Source of the DNA: VHCN01 sp964589935
GTDB taxonomy: Bacteria > Verrucomicrobiota > Verrucomicrobiia > Limisphaerales > VHCN01
Assembly (NCBI GenBank): GCA_964589935.1
Contig: CAZPVD010000001.1
Span: 372,001-436,000, forward strand
Reading direction: 5' to 3'
DNA length: 64,000 bases
The notes beneath the pieces are model-generated. The model was not told the DNA's origin. It ran no database searches and saw nothing but the letters and a program-made list of their open reading frames with translations. The position numbers and the translations under genes are program-made. Positions within the stretch are counted from its first letter, which is position 1. Every line of letters begins with the position of its first letter. Shown in pieces: positions 33,857 through 41,445 of this stretch.

Positions 33857-35146
33857 ATGAAACAGATCGTTCTTGGTTCCTCGGCCCCGCGTCGCATCGG
33901 TTTTATTTCCACGCGCTTTTCGGGCACGGACGGCGTGACGCTCGAAGCCGACAAGTGGGCGCAGATTCTCGGCGAGTTGGGGCACTCGATCTTCTGGATG
34001 GCCGGCCTGCTCGACACACCGCTGGAGACCAGTCACGTCGCGCCGCTGGCTTTCTTTGCTCATCCTGACGTGGTCGAGGTGCAGAAACATCTCTTCGGCA
34101 AGGCCACGCGCTCGCGCGCCGTGAGCAATCAAGTGCAAACAATCAAGGAACACCTCAAGGACGAACTCTACCGCTTCATCGAGAAGTTCCAGATCGAAGT
34201 GCTCATTCCTGAAAATCTCCTCGCCATTCCGATGCACGTGCCGCTTGGCCTCGCCATGACCGAAGTCATCGCGGAAACCACGCTGCCGGTCATCGCACAT
34301 CACCATGACTTTGCGTGGGAGCGTGAGCGCTTCACCCTCAGTGCCGTGAATGACTACTTGCAGGCGGCGTTTCCACCGTCCTTCTTCGGCGTTGAGCATG
34401 TCGTCATCAACACGATGGCGCAAAAGGAACTCGCGCGTCGCTACGGAATGCCTTCCTCAATCATCCCAAACGTGCTGGATTTTGAGACACCACCGCCGGG
34501 CATTGACGACTACACCGCCGATTTGCGGCAGGAAATCGGCCTGCGTGACGATGACATTTTCATCCTGCAACCGACGCGGGTCGTCGCGCGCAAGGGCATC
34601 GAGCACGCCATCGAACTCGTGCGCCGTCTCAAGGACCCGCGCGCCAAGCTCGTCATCTCCCATCCTGCTGGCGACGAGGGCAGCGCCTACATGCAACTGC
34701 TCAACGAGCGCATCGCCGACGCGCAGATTGACGTGCGCTTCATTGCTGACCGCGTGGGCGAGGAACGCGGCGTCACCGCGGATGGCCGGAAAATTTACAC
34801 GCTCTTCGACATCTACCCGCACGCGGACCTCGTCACTTATCCGAGCCACTACGAAGGTTTCGGCAACGCCTTTCTCGAAGCCATTTACTTTCGCAAGCCC
34901 ATTGTCGTGAACACCTATGCCGTTTATGCGCGCGACATCGCCCCGCTCGGCTTCAAAACCATCGAGATGTCTCAACTCATCAGCAATCAAGTCGTCGAGC
35001 AAACGAAGGGAATCCTGCGCGACAAAGTGCTGCGCGAGGAATGGGCGGAAACGAACTTCAAACTCGGCCTGCGTTTCTTCTCCTACACCGTTGCGCGCCG
35101 AAAACTCGCGACACGCTTGGCGAACTTGTTTGGCGAAGGCGTGTGA
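33857..35146 (+). CDS. GT4 glycosyltransferase, candidate mannosylglucosylglycerate synthase
   Basis: A 429-residue GT-B enzyme. The N-terminal domain has RIGFISTRFSGTDGVTLEADKW, then HHHDFAWERERF and PSSIIPNVLDFETPPPG. The donor domain has LQPTRVVARKGIEHAI, PHADLVTYPSHYEGFGNAFLEAIYFRKPIV (EX7E) and YARDIAPLGF. The opening FSGTDGVTLE and HHHDFAWER are like those of planctomycete and Petrotoga MGG-forming enzymes as I remember them. The reaction may be GDP-mannose + glucosylglycerate to mannosylglucosylglycerate. It follows the HAD gene by 4 bases. Alternatives are other disaccharide-forming GT4 enzymes; a database search would settle it. Confidence 0.72.
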   Translation: MKQIVLGSSAPRRIGFISTRFSGTDGVTLEADKWAQILGELGHSIFWMAGLLDTPLETSHVAPLAFFAHPDVVEVQKHLFGKATRSRAVSNQVQTIKEHLKDELYRFIEKFQIEVLIPENLLAIPMHVPLGLAMTEVIAETTLPVIAHHHDFAWERERFTLSAVNDYLQAAFPPSFFGVEHVVINTMAQKELARRYGMPSSIIPNVLDFETPPPGIDDYTADLRQEIGLRDDDIFILQPTRVVARKGIEHAIELVRRLKDPRAKLVISHPAGDEGSAYMQLLNERIADAQIDVRFIADRVGEERGVTADGRKIYTLFDIYPHADLVTYPSHYEGFGNAFLEAIYFRKPIVVNTYAVYARDIAPLGFKTIEMSQLISNQVVEQTKGILRDKVLREEWAETNFKLGLRFFSYTVARRKLATRLANLFGEGV

Positions 35147-35252
35147 TTCATCCGACTCTCATTCCCGCGTGTCGCGGAAGAAGCAAGTCATAGCCATCCC
35201 CTAGGGTGAACACCCCCGTTGGATGCAACGGAGACAGGCGGAAGGTTGAGGT

Positions 35253-35741
35253 ATGAAAACATTGATTCTGTCAGTTGTGTTCCTGTTCGGAGCCAGCCTC
35301 AATCCGTTGCTTCAGGCAGGAGAAGACGACAAGAAGTTTGGCGACACGTGCTTCGTCGCCTACCAAGGCCCGCAGAAGGCCTGGCCGGTGGCTGAAAGCG
35401 CCCAAGTCATCCAAGAACACGCGGTGCCGATCTACATCGGCCTGCCGAATAAGAAATACACCATCTTGGGCCGCATCTACGACCCTCGCACTGGCGGCAT
35501 CGGCATTATTGGACGGGGGCTGGCCGAAGGCCTGTTTTCAGAGCGAGATCGTCAGCGGGATTGCGCCAATCAGGCCAGATATCGCGGAGGCACCGCCGTC
35601 CTCGTGACGAACAACAAAGATATCATCAAGGCGTTTGACCTCAGCAAGGAAGACCTCGAGAAAACCACGCCGCTGTTTAATCACAAAGACAAGATCGTGC
35701 TTGCGATCAAGTTTGAGACCGACGTCGCACGCGGGAAATGA
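35253..35741 (+). CDS. Secreted protein of unknown function
   Basis: A 162-residue protein with a signal peptide (LILSVVFLFGASLNPLLQAG). The mature part has DTCFVAYQGPQKAWPVAESAQV, IYIGLPNKKYTILGRIYD and CANQARYRGGTAVLV. Two cysteines could form a disulfide. The pattern IGLP.KKY.ILG.IYD recalls small lipoprotein-like bacterial proteins (Rcs-related or DUF4156-like), but this is weak. AGGTTGAGG upstream supplies a ribosome-binding site. No operon partner: the next gene converges. Confidence 0.65.
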   Translation: MKTLILSVVFLFGASLNPLLQAGEDDKKFGDTCFVAYQGPQKAWPVAESAQVIQEHAVPIYIGLPNKKYTILGRIYDPRTGGIGIIGRGLAEGLFSERDRQRDCANQARYRGGTAVLVTNNKDIIKAFDLSKEDLEKTTPLFNHKDKIVLAIKFETDVARGK

Positions 35742-35770
35742 GCGGCCACCGCCCGCCAACGCCGTGGTGA

Positions 35771-37324
35771 TCAGTCGCGGCCACCCGCGCTAAACGCTCC
35801 ACCGCGCTGGTTGTTCATCGCCCTCGCAAGCGTGAGCAGCGGGCCGGTGAAGAACGTCGTGACCAGCGCCATCAGCACGAGCATCGCGAAGATGCGCGGT
35901 GAAAGGATGCCGAGGTCGTAGCCGATGTTCAACGCGATGAGTTCGATGAGGCCGCGTGTGTTCATCAGCGCACCGAGCGCGAAGGAATCGTTCCAGTTCA
36001 TGCCCGTGCATCGCGCCGTGAGCATGGTGCCGCCGAGCTTGCCGAATGTCGCGAGTGCGACGATGCCGAGGCAGGTGAGCCAGCCGCCCGCGTCGTTTAG
36101 CAGGCCGATTTGTGTCCGCAATCCGGTGAAGACGAAGAACAGCGGCAGCAGGAAAACCGAGCTGAAGTTCTCGATTCGCACGCTGAGCCGGTGACGAAAC
36201 TCGCCGTGCGCGGGCATCACCACGCCGGCAAGAAACGCGCCGAACAACGGGTGGATGCCGATGATTTCCGTCGCAAGTGCGCTCGCGAGCACAAGCCCCA
36301 GCACGAATGCCAGCACGCCCTTGCCCGGCGATTCAGCGTTGAGCGCTTCATCACCGATCCATCGTTCCAAACGCGGCCGGATCACCAGCAGCATGACGGA
36401 CACGAAAACAATCACCAAAGCAATCGTGAGCACCGAGCCAGACAGCGCGTCCGTCTTCACGATGGCCACAACAAACGCCAGGATGCACCACGCCGCCACG
36501 TCGCCAGCCGCCGCGCATGTGAGCGCCGTGCTGCCCAGCGGCGTCTTGGACATGCCTCGTTCTTGCAAAATTCTCGCGAGCACCGGAAACGCCGTGATGC
36601 TCATGGAAATTCCCATGAACAGTGCGAAGGCCGTGAAGGATGTGCCTGGTGTTGCCAGTGTCGAAAACAAAAACAGCGCCGCCACCGTGCCGAGAAAATA
36701 CGGGAACGCGATGCTCATCTGGCTTACCAGCACGGCAGTTCGCGCCTGATGACGGAGGTGGGTCACGTCGAGTTCCATTCCAATCGCGAACATGAACAGG
36801 CAGACACCGATTTGACTCAGCAACTTGAGCGTGCCCAACGATGCCACGGGAAAGACGAAACCGAACACATCCGGCGCAAGCCAGCCAAGCAGTGACGGAC
36901 CGAGCACAATGCCCGCGGCCATCTCGCCGACCACCGCGGGCTGGCCCATGCGCGCGAAAGCCGCGCCGAAAATCCGGGCCGTTGCGATGATGACGATCAA
37001 CTGGAAGAACAGCCGGCTCAACGGCTCGTCCAGATTCGATTTCAGGCCGGAAAAAGCCCCTTGCTGCGCGATCACTTTCTTTGCCGTCGCCGGAAACGTT
37101 TCCAAAAGCTTGGAGATTTTTGCTTCAACCGGCGCGGGGGCGACGAGCGTCTGCCCGTGCCGCAAAATGAGGCCGATGCCCAGCCCGAAGACCAGCAGCA
37201 CCGAGATGTAGATGAGAAGGTTCCTGTTCAAATGCCGTGTCGCCGGAGTTGATAACAGCAACCGCGCCAGCATGTCCACCGCGACCGCTCGGTCCCGGCA
37301 GACGATGAAACTTCCACTCGCCAT
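35771..37324 (-). CDS. Cation:proton antiporter (CPA2/Kef-type)
   Basis: A 517-residue membrane protein with 12-13 hydrophobic segments. The first helix (LLIYISVLLVFGLGIGLIL) is followed by a polar region (about 40-85). The Na+/H+ exchanger core comes next: ARMGQPAVVGEMAAGIVLGPSLL, FMFAIGMELD, FMGISMSITAFPVLARIL and CAAAGDVAAWCIL (Asp in the ion site), then GAFLAGVVMP, LPLFFVFTGLRTQ and FALGALMNTRGLIELIAL. It exchanges H+ for Na+ or K+ across the inner membrane. No RCK/TrkA_N domain is present. The frame stays open far upstream, antisense to alaS, but homology begins here; ATG 37324 is chosen and 37273 is an alternative. Confidence 0.85.
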   Translation of the reverse strand: MASGSFIVCRDRAVAVDMLARLLLSTPATRHLNRNLLIYISVLLVFGLGIGLILRHGQTLVAPAPVEAKISKLLETFPATAKKVIAQQGAFSGLKSNLDEPLSRLFFQLIVIIATARIFGAAFARMGQPAVVGEMAAGIVLGPSLLGWLAPDVFGFVFPVASLGTLKLLSQIGVCLFMFAIGMELDVTHLRHQARTAVLVSQMSIAFPYFLGTVAALFLFSTLATPGTSFTAFALFMGISMSITAFPVLARILQERGMSKTPLGSTALTCAAAGDVAAWCILAFVVAIVKTDALSGSVLTIALVIVFVSVMLLVIRPRLERWIGDEALNAESPGKGVLAFVLGLVLASALATEIIGIHPLFGAFLAGVVMPAHGEFRHRLSVRIENFSSVFLLPLFFVFTGLRTQIGLLNDAGGWLTCLGIVALATFGKLGGTMLTARCTGMNWNDSFALGALMNTRGLIELIALNIGYDLGILSPRIFAMLVLMALVTTFFTGPLLTLARAMNNQRGGAFSAGGRD

Positions 37325-37360
37325 GCAGCGCCAGTTTCGCCTAAGCTCCCCGCCCTGATT

Positions 37361-37440
37361 CGGTAGGGACGCGCTGCGGTGCGTCCTTGCTTTCTCCGCA
37401 GTCGGCACCGTGATGGACGCGGAGCACCGCGTCCCTACCG
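37361..37440. repeat. REP-type inverted pair directly upstream of alaS
   Basis: Two 26-base arms (37361-37386 and 37415-37440) are imperfect reverse complements, both ending in cggtagggacgcg. Each arm can fold by itself (ggacgc...gcgtcc, and gacgcgg...ccgcgtc), the layout of REP/BIME elements. The unit ends 11 bases before the alaS start and lies between divergent genes, so it probably falls in the alaS leader and could affect transcription or mRNA folding. Confidence 0.72.
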
Positions 37441-37450
37441 GACACATCGC

Positions 37451-40400
37451 ATGATGACCAGCACGCAAATCCGCCAGTCGTTCCTCGACTTCTTCAAGTC
37501 GAAGCAGCACACCATCGTCCCCTCGTCCAGCCTCATGCCGGACAGCCCGAACCTGCTCTTCACCAACGCCGGCATGAACCAGTTCGTGCCCATCTTCCTC
37601 AACGAGACCAAGTGCCCCTACTCGCCCGGCCGCGCCGCCGACACGCAAAAGTGCATCCGCGCCGGCGGCAAGCACAACGACCTCGATGACGTCGGCCTCG
37701 ACACCTACCACCACACGTTCTTCGAGATGCTCGGCAACTGGTCCTTCGGCGACTACTTCAAGCGCGAGGCCATCAGTTGGGCGTGGGAGCTGGTCATCGA
37801 AGTCTGGAAGTTCCCGCCGCAGCGCCTCTACGCGACGGTCTATTGCCCCGACAAAACCAAGGGCGACCCCAGCGAGTTCGATCAGGAGGCGTGGAACTTC
37901 TGGGCCGAGAAATTCCGCTCCGTCGGCCTCGACCCCGCCGTCCACATCGTCAACGGCAACAAGAAAGACAACTTCTGGATGATGGGCGACACCGGCCCGT
38001 GCGGCCCGTGCTCCGAACTCCACGTGGACCTCACGCCCGCCGGCGACACCCGCGGCCTGCTGGTCAACAAAGGCACCGCCGAGTGCATCGAGATTTGGAA
38101 CCTCGTCTTCATCCAGTTCAACGCGAACGCCGACGGCACCTTCAGCCCGCTCCCGGCCAAGCATGTGGACACCGGCATGGGCTTCGAGCGCGTGACTAGC
38201 ATCATCCAAGGCACCAAGAACTTCACCGACTTCGCCAACGCGAAGATTTCCAACTACGAGACCGACATCTTCCGCCCCATTTTCGACGAGCTGGGGCAGA
38301 TGAGCGGGAAGAAATACGGCAGCACGCTGCCGCAGGGGAGCGCGACCGTCCCGGTCGCCCCGGTCGGCGTCCCGCCGACCGGTCCCACGCGCACGACGAA
38401 TCCGATTGCGCCATCCACTTCCTACGCGCCCGAGTCCGCTGCGCGGGACGCGCAGCAGGGCGACCGGGACGGTCGCGCTCCCCAGGCGATAGCGCCCCAA
38501 TCGCAAGTTCCCCAAGTCACTTATTACAAACGCCGCCTTCCGCACTTCGAGCGTCCGTGGGCCAAATACATGGTCAGCTTCACGACGCGCGAGCGGAAGC
38601 AGCTCTCCGAGGCGGCGCGCGCGGTCGTGCTCAAGAGCCTGCTCTTCGGCCACGAGCAGCGTCGCTATCAGATGTATGCCGCGTGTGTCATGCCCGACCA
38701 CGTTCACTTTCTGTTTGAGCCGCAAATCAAGGAGCAGGACAAGGACGGCCAGCCCGTGTTCTGGCCGCTCGCCGAGTTGATGCATTCGATCAAGTCTTTC
38801 ACCGCGCACGAAATCAACAAGCTGGAGAAGACCACGGGCCAGGTGTGGGAGAACGAATCGTTCGACCGGATGATTCGCGGCGACGCCGACCTCGAAGAAA
38901 AATTCCACTACATCTGTCGCAACCCATGGGACTCCGGCGTCGCTCCCCTCACCGAGAACTACCGCTGGCTCTGGACACCCGACGCCATCGCCGAGGAGAA
39001 GCAAAGTCACGAAACAACCAAGAGCGCGACCGTTCTAGAAAAGGGGAGCGCGACCGTCCCGGTCGCTCCGGTCGGCGTCCCGCCGACCGATTCTTCGCGC
39101 GGGGGCGCGGCGAGATTGTCAACAGTTCTGACTTCCCACGCGCCAGGGGCTGTTGCGCGGGACGCGCAACAGAGCGACCGGGACGGTCGCGCTCCCCAAA
39201 CGTCCGCTCCCCATGCGGAGCAAATCCAGATCGACATCGCCTTTCGCGTCATCGGCGACCATATCCGCACGTTGAGCTTCGCCATCGCGGATGGCATCCA
39301 GCCGGGCAACACCGACCGCAACTACGTCCTGCGCCGCATCCTGCGCCGCGCGGTGCGCTACGGCCGCACGCTCGGCTTCCACGAGCCGTTTTTTTACAAG
39401 CTCGTGGACGTGCTCGCCGCGACGATGGGCGATGTCTTCCCCGAAATCCGCACCCGCCAGCAGCACGTTAAGGATGTGCTCAAGCTGGAGGAGGAGAGTT
39501 TTAACAAGACGTTGGATGCTGGAATCGCTCTGTTTGAGGAAGTGATTCGTCTGGAGAAGACGTTGAGAGAATTAGTCGAAAATTTGGTCCCACACATCGA
39601 GAAGATTGAAATTGTGGCGGCGAAGAGCTTTGGAACATCCGAGGCGAGCCTACAATCGTTGAACGACATCTACACAGATGTCCAAGTTGTAGCCGGAGAA
39701 GTTAGAGGATTGAACCGCGATCTCTGGTTCAAAATGGCGGAAAAGGAAGAGCGGAGTTTAGTCGAAGCTGCACAGCAGTTGCTAAACATCGTCAACACCC
39801 TCTTCGATGAGTCAGTTCCTGTTTCTGTTCGGGAGGCATTTGCGAATGAGGCGGAAACTCACATCGCTTCTATCCGCACAGGGCTAGTGACCATCGCAAA
39901 AAGACCGAATGAGTTTCGCAGCAGTGCGGCATTCGTTCTCTACGACACCTACGGCTTCCCCCTCGACCTCACCGAGTTGATGGCCCGCGAACGTGGCCTG
40001 GCCGTGGACGTGGCCGGCTTCAACGCCTTGATGGAGGAGCAAAAGGCCCGCGCCCGTGCCGCGCAGAAGAAGACCGTCATCGAGCTGTCCCAAATCGAGA
40101 CCAAGACGCCCACGCGCTTCCTCGGCTACGACGCGCTGGAGACGCCCGCGCGCGTGCTCGAAGTCGTCGGCCTCAAGGACAAGACCGCCGTGGTGCTCGA
40201 CACCTCCACCTGCTACGCCGAGATGGGCGGCCAGCTCGGCGACACGGGCGAAATCCTCCACGTCCCGGTAGCAGCCGACGTGAGTCGGCTCAAACTCTCA
40301 GATGGAGCGGACTTACGTCCGCTGCTACGCGTCACGAACACGCAGAAGTCCGGCAACACCTGGCTGCATTTCGTAGAAGGCGACGAGCTTCCCGCCACGG

Positions 40401-41404
40401 GAGACACCGTGGTTCTCCGGGTGAACAAATCGCGCCGCGATGCGATCCAGCGCCACCACACCGTCACGCACCTGTTGCACTGGGCCTTGCACGAGGTCGT
40501 GGGCCAGGAAGCCTCGCAGAAAGGCTCCTTCGTCGGGCCGGACAAGCTGACCTTCGACTTCAACAGCGCCGCGCTCACGCCCGCGCAGGTCGCGGACATC
40601 GAGAAGCTCGTCAACGAGCGCATCGTCGAAAACGCCGGTGTCTCGTGGACCGAAGTCCCGCACGCCGACGTGAAGTCGCGCAAGGACGTGATGCAGTTCT
40701 TCGGCGACAAATACGGCGACACCGTGCGCGTCGTGCAGATCGGCGGCCACGCCACGAAGCTCGACGGCTACAGCATGGAACTCTGCGGCGGCACGCACAC
40801 GCGCGCGACCGGCGAGATCGGCCTCTTCCGCATCGTCGGCGAGAACGCGATTGCCGCCGGCGTGCGCCGCATCGAAGCCGTCGCCGGCCTCACCGCCTTC
40901 GACGCGATGCGCCTGGACCGCGAGTTGATCCGCACCGTGGCCGGCAAGGTGAATTCCCCCATCCACGAACTGGAAAAGAAGATCGAGTTGGTGCTCGCGC
41001 ACCAGAAGGAGCTGGAGAAGGCGCTCAAGACCTCCATCGCGCGCAACGCCGCGCAGACCGCCGCGTGGTTGCTCACGCGCGTGACGGAAGTGAACGGCAT
41101 CCAGCTCATCACGCAGGGTTTCCCGGACGGCGACACGGAATATCTGCAAGCCGTGGTGGACGCGCTCAAGAGCCATTTCAAGGGCGTCATCGTCCTCGGC
41201 GGCGCGGCAAATGGCGCGGTGGCGCTGGTCGCGGCCGTTTCGCCGGAGTTCACTGCGAAGATTCAAGCGGGCAAAATCATCCAGCAGATCGCGCCCATCG
41301 TCGGCGGCAAGGGCGGCGGCAAGCCCGACAACGCCCGCGGCGGCGGCAAGGACGCCAGCAAGCTCGACGCAGCGCTGGCAAAGGTGAAGGAGTTGGTCGT
41401 CTGA
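37451..41404 (+). CDS. alaS: Alanyl-tRNA synthetase with three in-frame insertions
   Basis: A 1317-residue AlaRS; the family norm is about 880. The catalytic core is intact: FTNAGMNQFVPIFL, KCIRAGGKHNDL, HHTFFEMLGNWSFGDYFK, GDTGPCGPCSEL and VDTGMGFERV. The editing domain keeps H1003/H1007 (HHTVTHLLH) and C1112/H1116 (CGGTHT) as zinc ligands. The C-terminal DHHA1 part ends GGKGGGKPDNARGGGKDASKL. The excess is residues ~295-583 (RAYT unit), ~699-823 (AT-richer insertion) and ~940-960 (REP pair). Removal leaves about 882 residues. All joins are in frame with no stop. It charges tRNA-Ala in the cytoplasm. Start ATG 37451 (or 37454). Confidence 0.95.
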   Translation: MMTSTQIRQSFLDFFKSKQHTIVPSSSLMPDSPNLLFTNAGMNQFVPIFLNETKCPYSPGRAADTQKCIRAGGKHNDLDDVGLDTYHHTFFEMLGNWSFGDYFKREAISWAWELVIEVWKFPPQRLYATVYCPDKTKGDPSEFDQEAWNFWAEKFRSVGLDPAVHIVNGNKKDNFWMMGDTGPCGPCSELHVDLTPAGDTRGLLVNKGTAECIEIWNLVFIQFNANADGTFSPLPAKHVDTGMGFERVTSIIQGTKNFTDFANAKISNYETDIFRPIFDELGQMSGKKYGSTLPQGSATVPVAPVGVPPTGPTRTTNPIAPSTSYAPESAARDAQQGDRDGRAPQAIAPQSQVPQVTYYKRRLPHFERPWAKYMVSFTTRERKQLSEAARAVVLKSLLFGHEQRRYQMYAACVMPDHVHFLFEPQIKEQDKDGQPVFWPLAELMHSIKSFTAHEINKLEKTTGQVWENESFDRMIRGDADLEEKFHYICRNPWDSGVAPLTENYRWLWTPDAIAEEKQSHETTKSATVLEKGSATVPVAPVGVPPTDSSRGGAARLSTVLTSHAPGAVARDAQQSDRDGRAPQTSAPHAEQIQIDIAFRVIGDHIRTLSFAIADGIQPGNTDRNYVLRRILRRAVRYGRTLGFHEPFFYKLVDVLAATMGDVFPEIRTRQQHVKDVLKLEEESFNKTLDAGIALFEEVIRLEKTLRELVENLVPHIEKIEIVAAKSFGTSEASLQSLNDIYTDVQVVAGEVRGLNRDLWFKMAEKEERSLVEAAQQLLNIVNTLFDESVPVSVREAFANEAETHIASIRTGLVTIAKRPNEFRSSAAFVLYDTYGFPLDLTELMARERGLAVDVAGFNALMEEQKARARAAQKKTVIELSQIETKTPTRFLGYDALETPARVLEVVGLKDKTAVVLDTSTCYAEMGGQLGDTGEILHVPVAADVSRLKLSDGADLRPLLRVTNTQKSGNTWLHFVEGDELPATGDTVVLRVNKSRRDAIQRHHTVTHLLHWALHEVVGQEASQKGSFVGPDKLTFDFNSAALTPAQVADIEKLVNERIVENAGVSWTEVPHADVKSRKDVMQFFGDKYGDTVRVVQIGGHATKLDGYSMELCGGTHTRATGEIGLFRIVGENAIAAGVRRIEAVAGLTAFDAMRLDRELIRTVAGKVNSPIHELEKKIELVLAHQKELEKALKTSIARNAAQTAAWLLTRVTEVNGIQLITQGFPDGDTEYLQAVVDALKSHFKGVIVLGGAANGAVALVAAVSPEFTAKIQAGKIIQQIAPIVGGKGGGKPDNARGGGKDASKLDAALAKVKELVV
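38335..38483. repeat. Left REP pair (BIME-like) of the RAYT unit
   Basis: Two inverted arms share an identical 26-base core (38335-38360 and the complement of 38458-38483, beginning ggggagcgcgaccgtcccgg). Each core is followed by a hairpin with a TCC/GGA loop: 38360-38382 (ggtcggcg/cgccgacc) and 38438-38456 (gctgcgcg/cgcgcagc). The stems differ in sequence but both pair fully, so the base changes are compensatory. That is direct evidence for selection on the folded structure. Confidence 0.88.
38519..39000 (+). other. RAYT (Y1/IS200-like) transposase domain encoded within alaS frame
   Basis: About 160 residues in the alaS frame. The HUH motif is in MPDHVHFLFEP (AlaRS residues H417 and H419). 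The nucleophilic tyrosine is Y487 in EKFHYICRNPWDSGV, followed by the typical NP. Other RAYT-like pieces are AKYMVSFTTRERKQL, LMHSIKSFTAHEIN, GQVWENESFDRMIRG and YRWLW. All catalytic residues expected in the family are present, so the domain may be active or only recently inactivated. An internal ATG at 38570 could allow separate translation. It would nick and rejoin REP-like single-stranded DNA. Confidence 0.9.
39043..39197. repeat. Right REP pair (BIME-like) of the RAYT unit
   Basis: It has the same design as the left pair. The outer 26-base cores (39043-39068 and the complement of 39172-39197) are inverted. The hairpins are 39069-39089 (cggtcggcg/cgccgaccg) and 39051-39071 of the opposite arm, located at 39151-39171 (tgttgcgcg/cgcgcaaca). 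Compared with the left pair, the stem change gctgcgcg to gttgcgcg is matched by a complementary change on the other strand. The encoded residues repeat too (GSATVPVAPVGVPPT occurs twice). Confidence 0.87.
39545..39920 (+). other. AT-richer in-frame insertion of about 125 residues in alaS
   Basis: In other AlaRS proteins the helix EEESFNKTLDAGIALFEE is joined to SSAAFVLYDTYGFPLDL by 10-25 residues. Here there are about 125 more, mostly helical (KTLRELVENLVPHIEKIEIV, EERSLVEAAQQLLNIVNTLF). The DNA is visibly richer in A/T and uses TTA, TTG, AGA and GTT codons that the flanking alaS sequence avoids. No stop, REP hairpin or recognisable domain is seen. The origin is unknown; foreign or transferred sequence is likely. 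Confidence 0.7.
40268..40328. repeat. In-frame REP pair in the alaS editing-domain linker
   Basis: Two 24-base arms (40268-40291, 40305-40328) are reverse complements except for 3 positions, two of which are compensatory within a stem. Each arm is a hairpin (gccgac/gtcggc and gcggac/gtccgc). The 13-base spacer joins them. The 61 bases encode about 21 residues (VAADVSRLKLSDGADLRPLL) inserted between GDTGEILH and VTNTQKSG, where other AlaRS have a short turn. The sequence is of a different REP family from the RAYT-flanking ones. Confidence 0.82.
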
Positions 41405-41445
41405 GCAAGCAGCCCCGCAAACCAGCCCGTCATCGCTCAGGCTCA

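Larger units (their letters stand above)
38335..39197 (+). mobile_element. RAYT transposase unit with flanking REP pairs inserted in alaS
   Basis: An 863-base block replacing the AlaRS loop between KKYGSTLPQ and IQIDIAFRVIGDHIR. A normal AlaRS has only a short linker here (ATDLSNK in E. coli, from memory). The block contains a REP pair (38335-38483), a Y1-transposase domain (38519-39000) and a second REP pair (39043-39197). It has no stop in the alaS frame. REP-associated tyrosine transposases are single-stranded DNA transposases of the IS200/IS605 HUH type that act on REP hairpins. No target-site duplication could be defined. Confidence 0.9.

Noticed and set aside
37325..39010. Long minus-strand open frame continuing upstream of the antiporter, antisense to alaS
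   Set aside because: The AlaRS sense frame has full homology, and the antiporter homology starts only at 37324; the rest is a GC-rich antisense shadow.
38335..39197. Intein or splicing intron in alaS
   Set aside because: No splice-site blocks (Cys/Ser start, HN end), no homing nuclease and no group I/II intron signatures; the block fits a RAYT with REP pairs.
37451..41404. Programmed frameshift or pseudogene reading of alaS
   Set aside because: The frame is continuous for the whole length and the zinc-site and class II signature motifs are intact.
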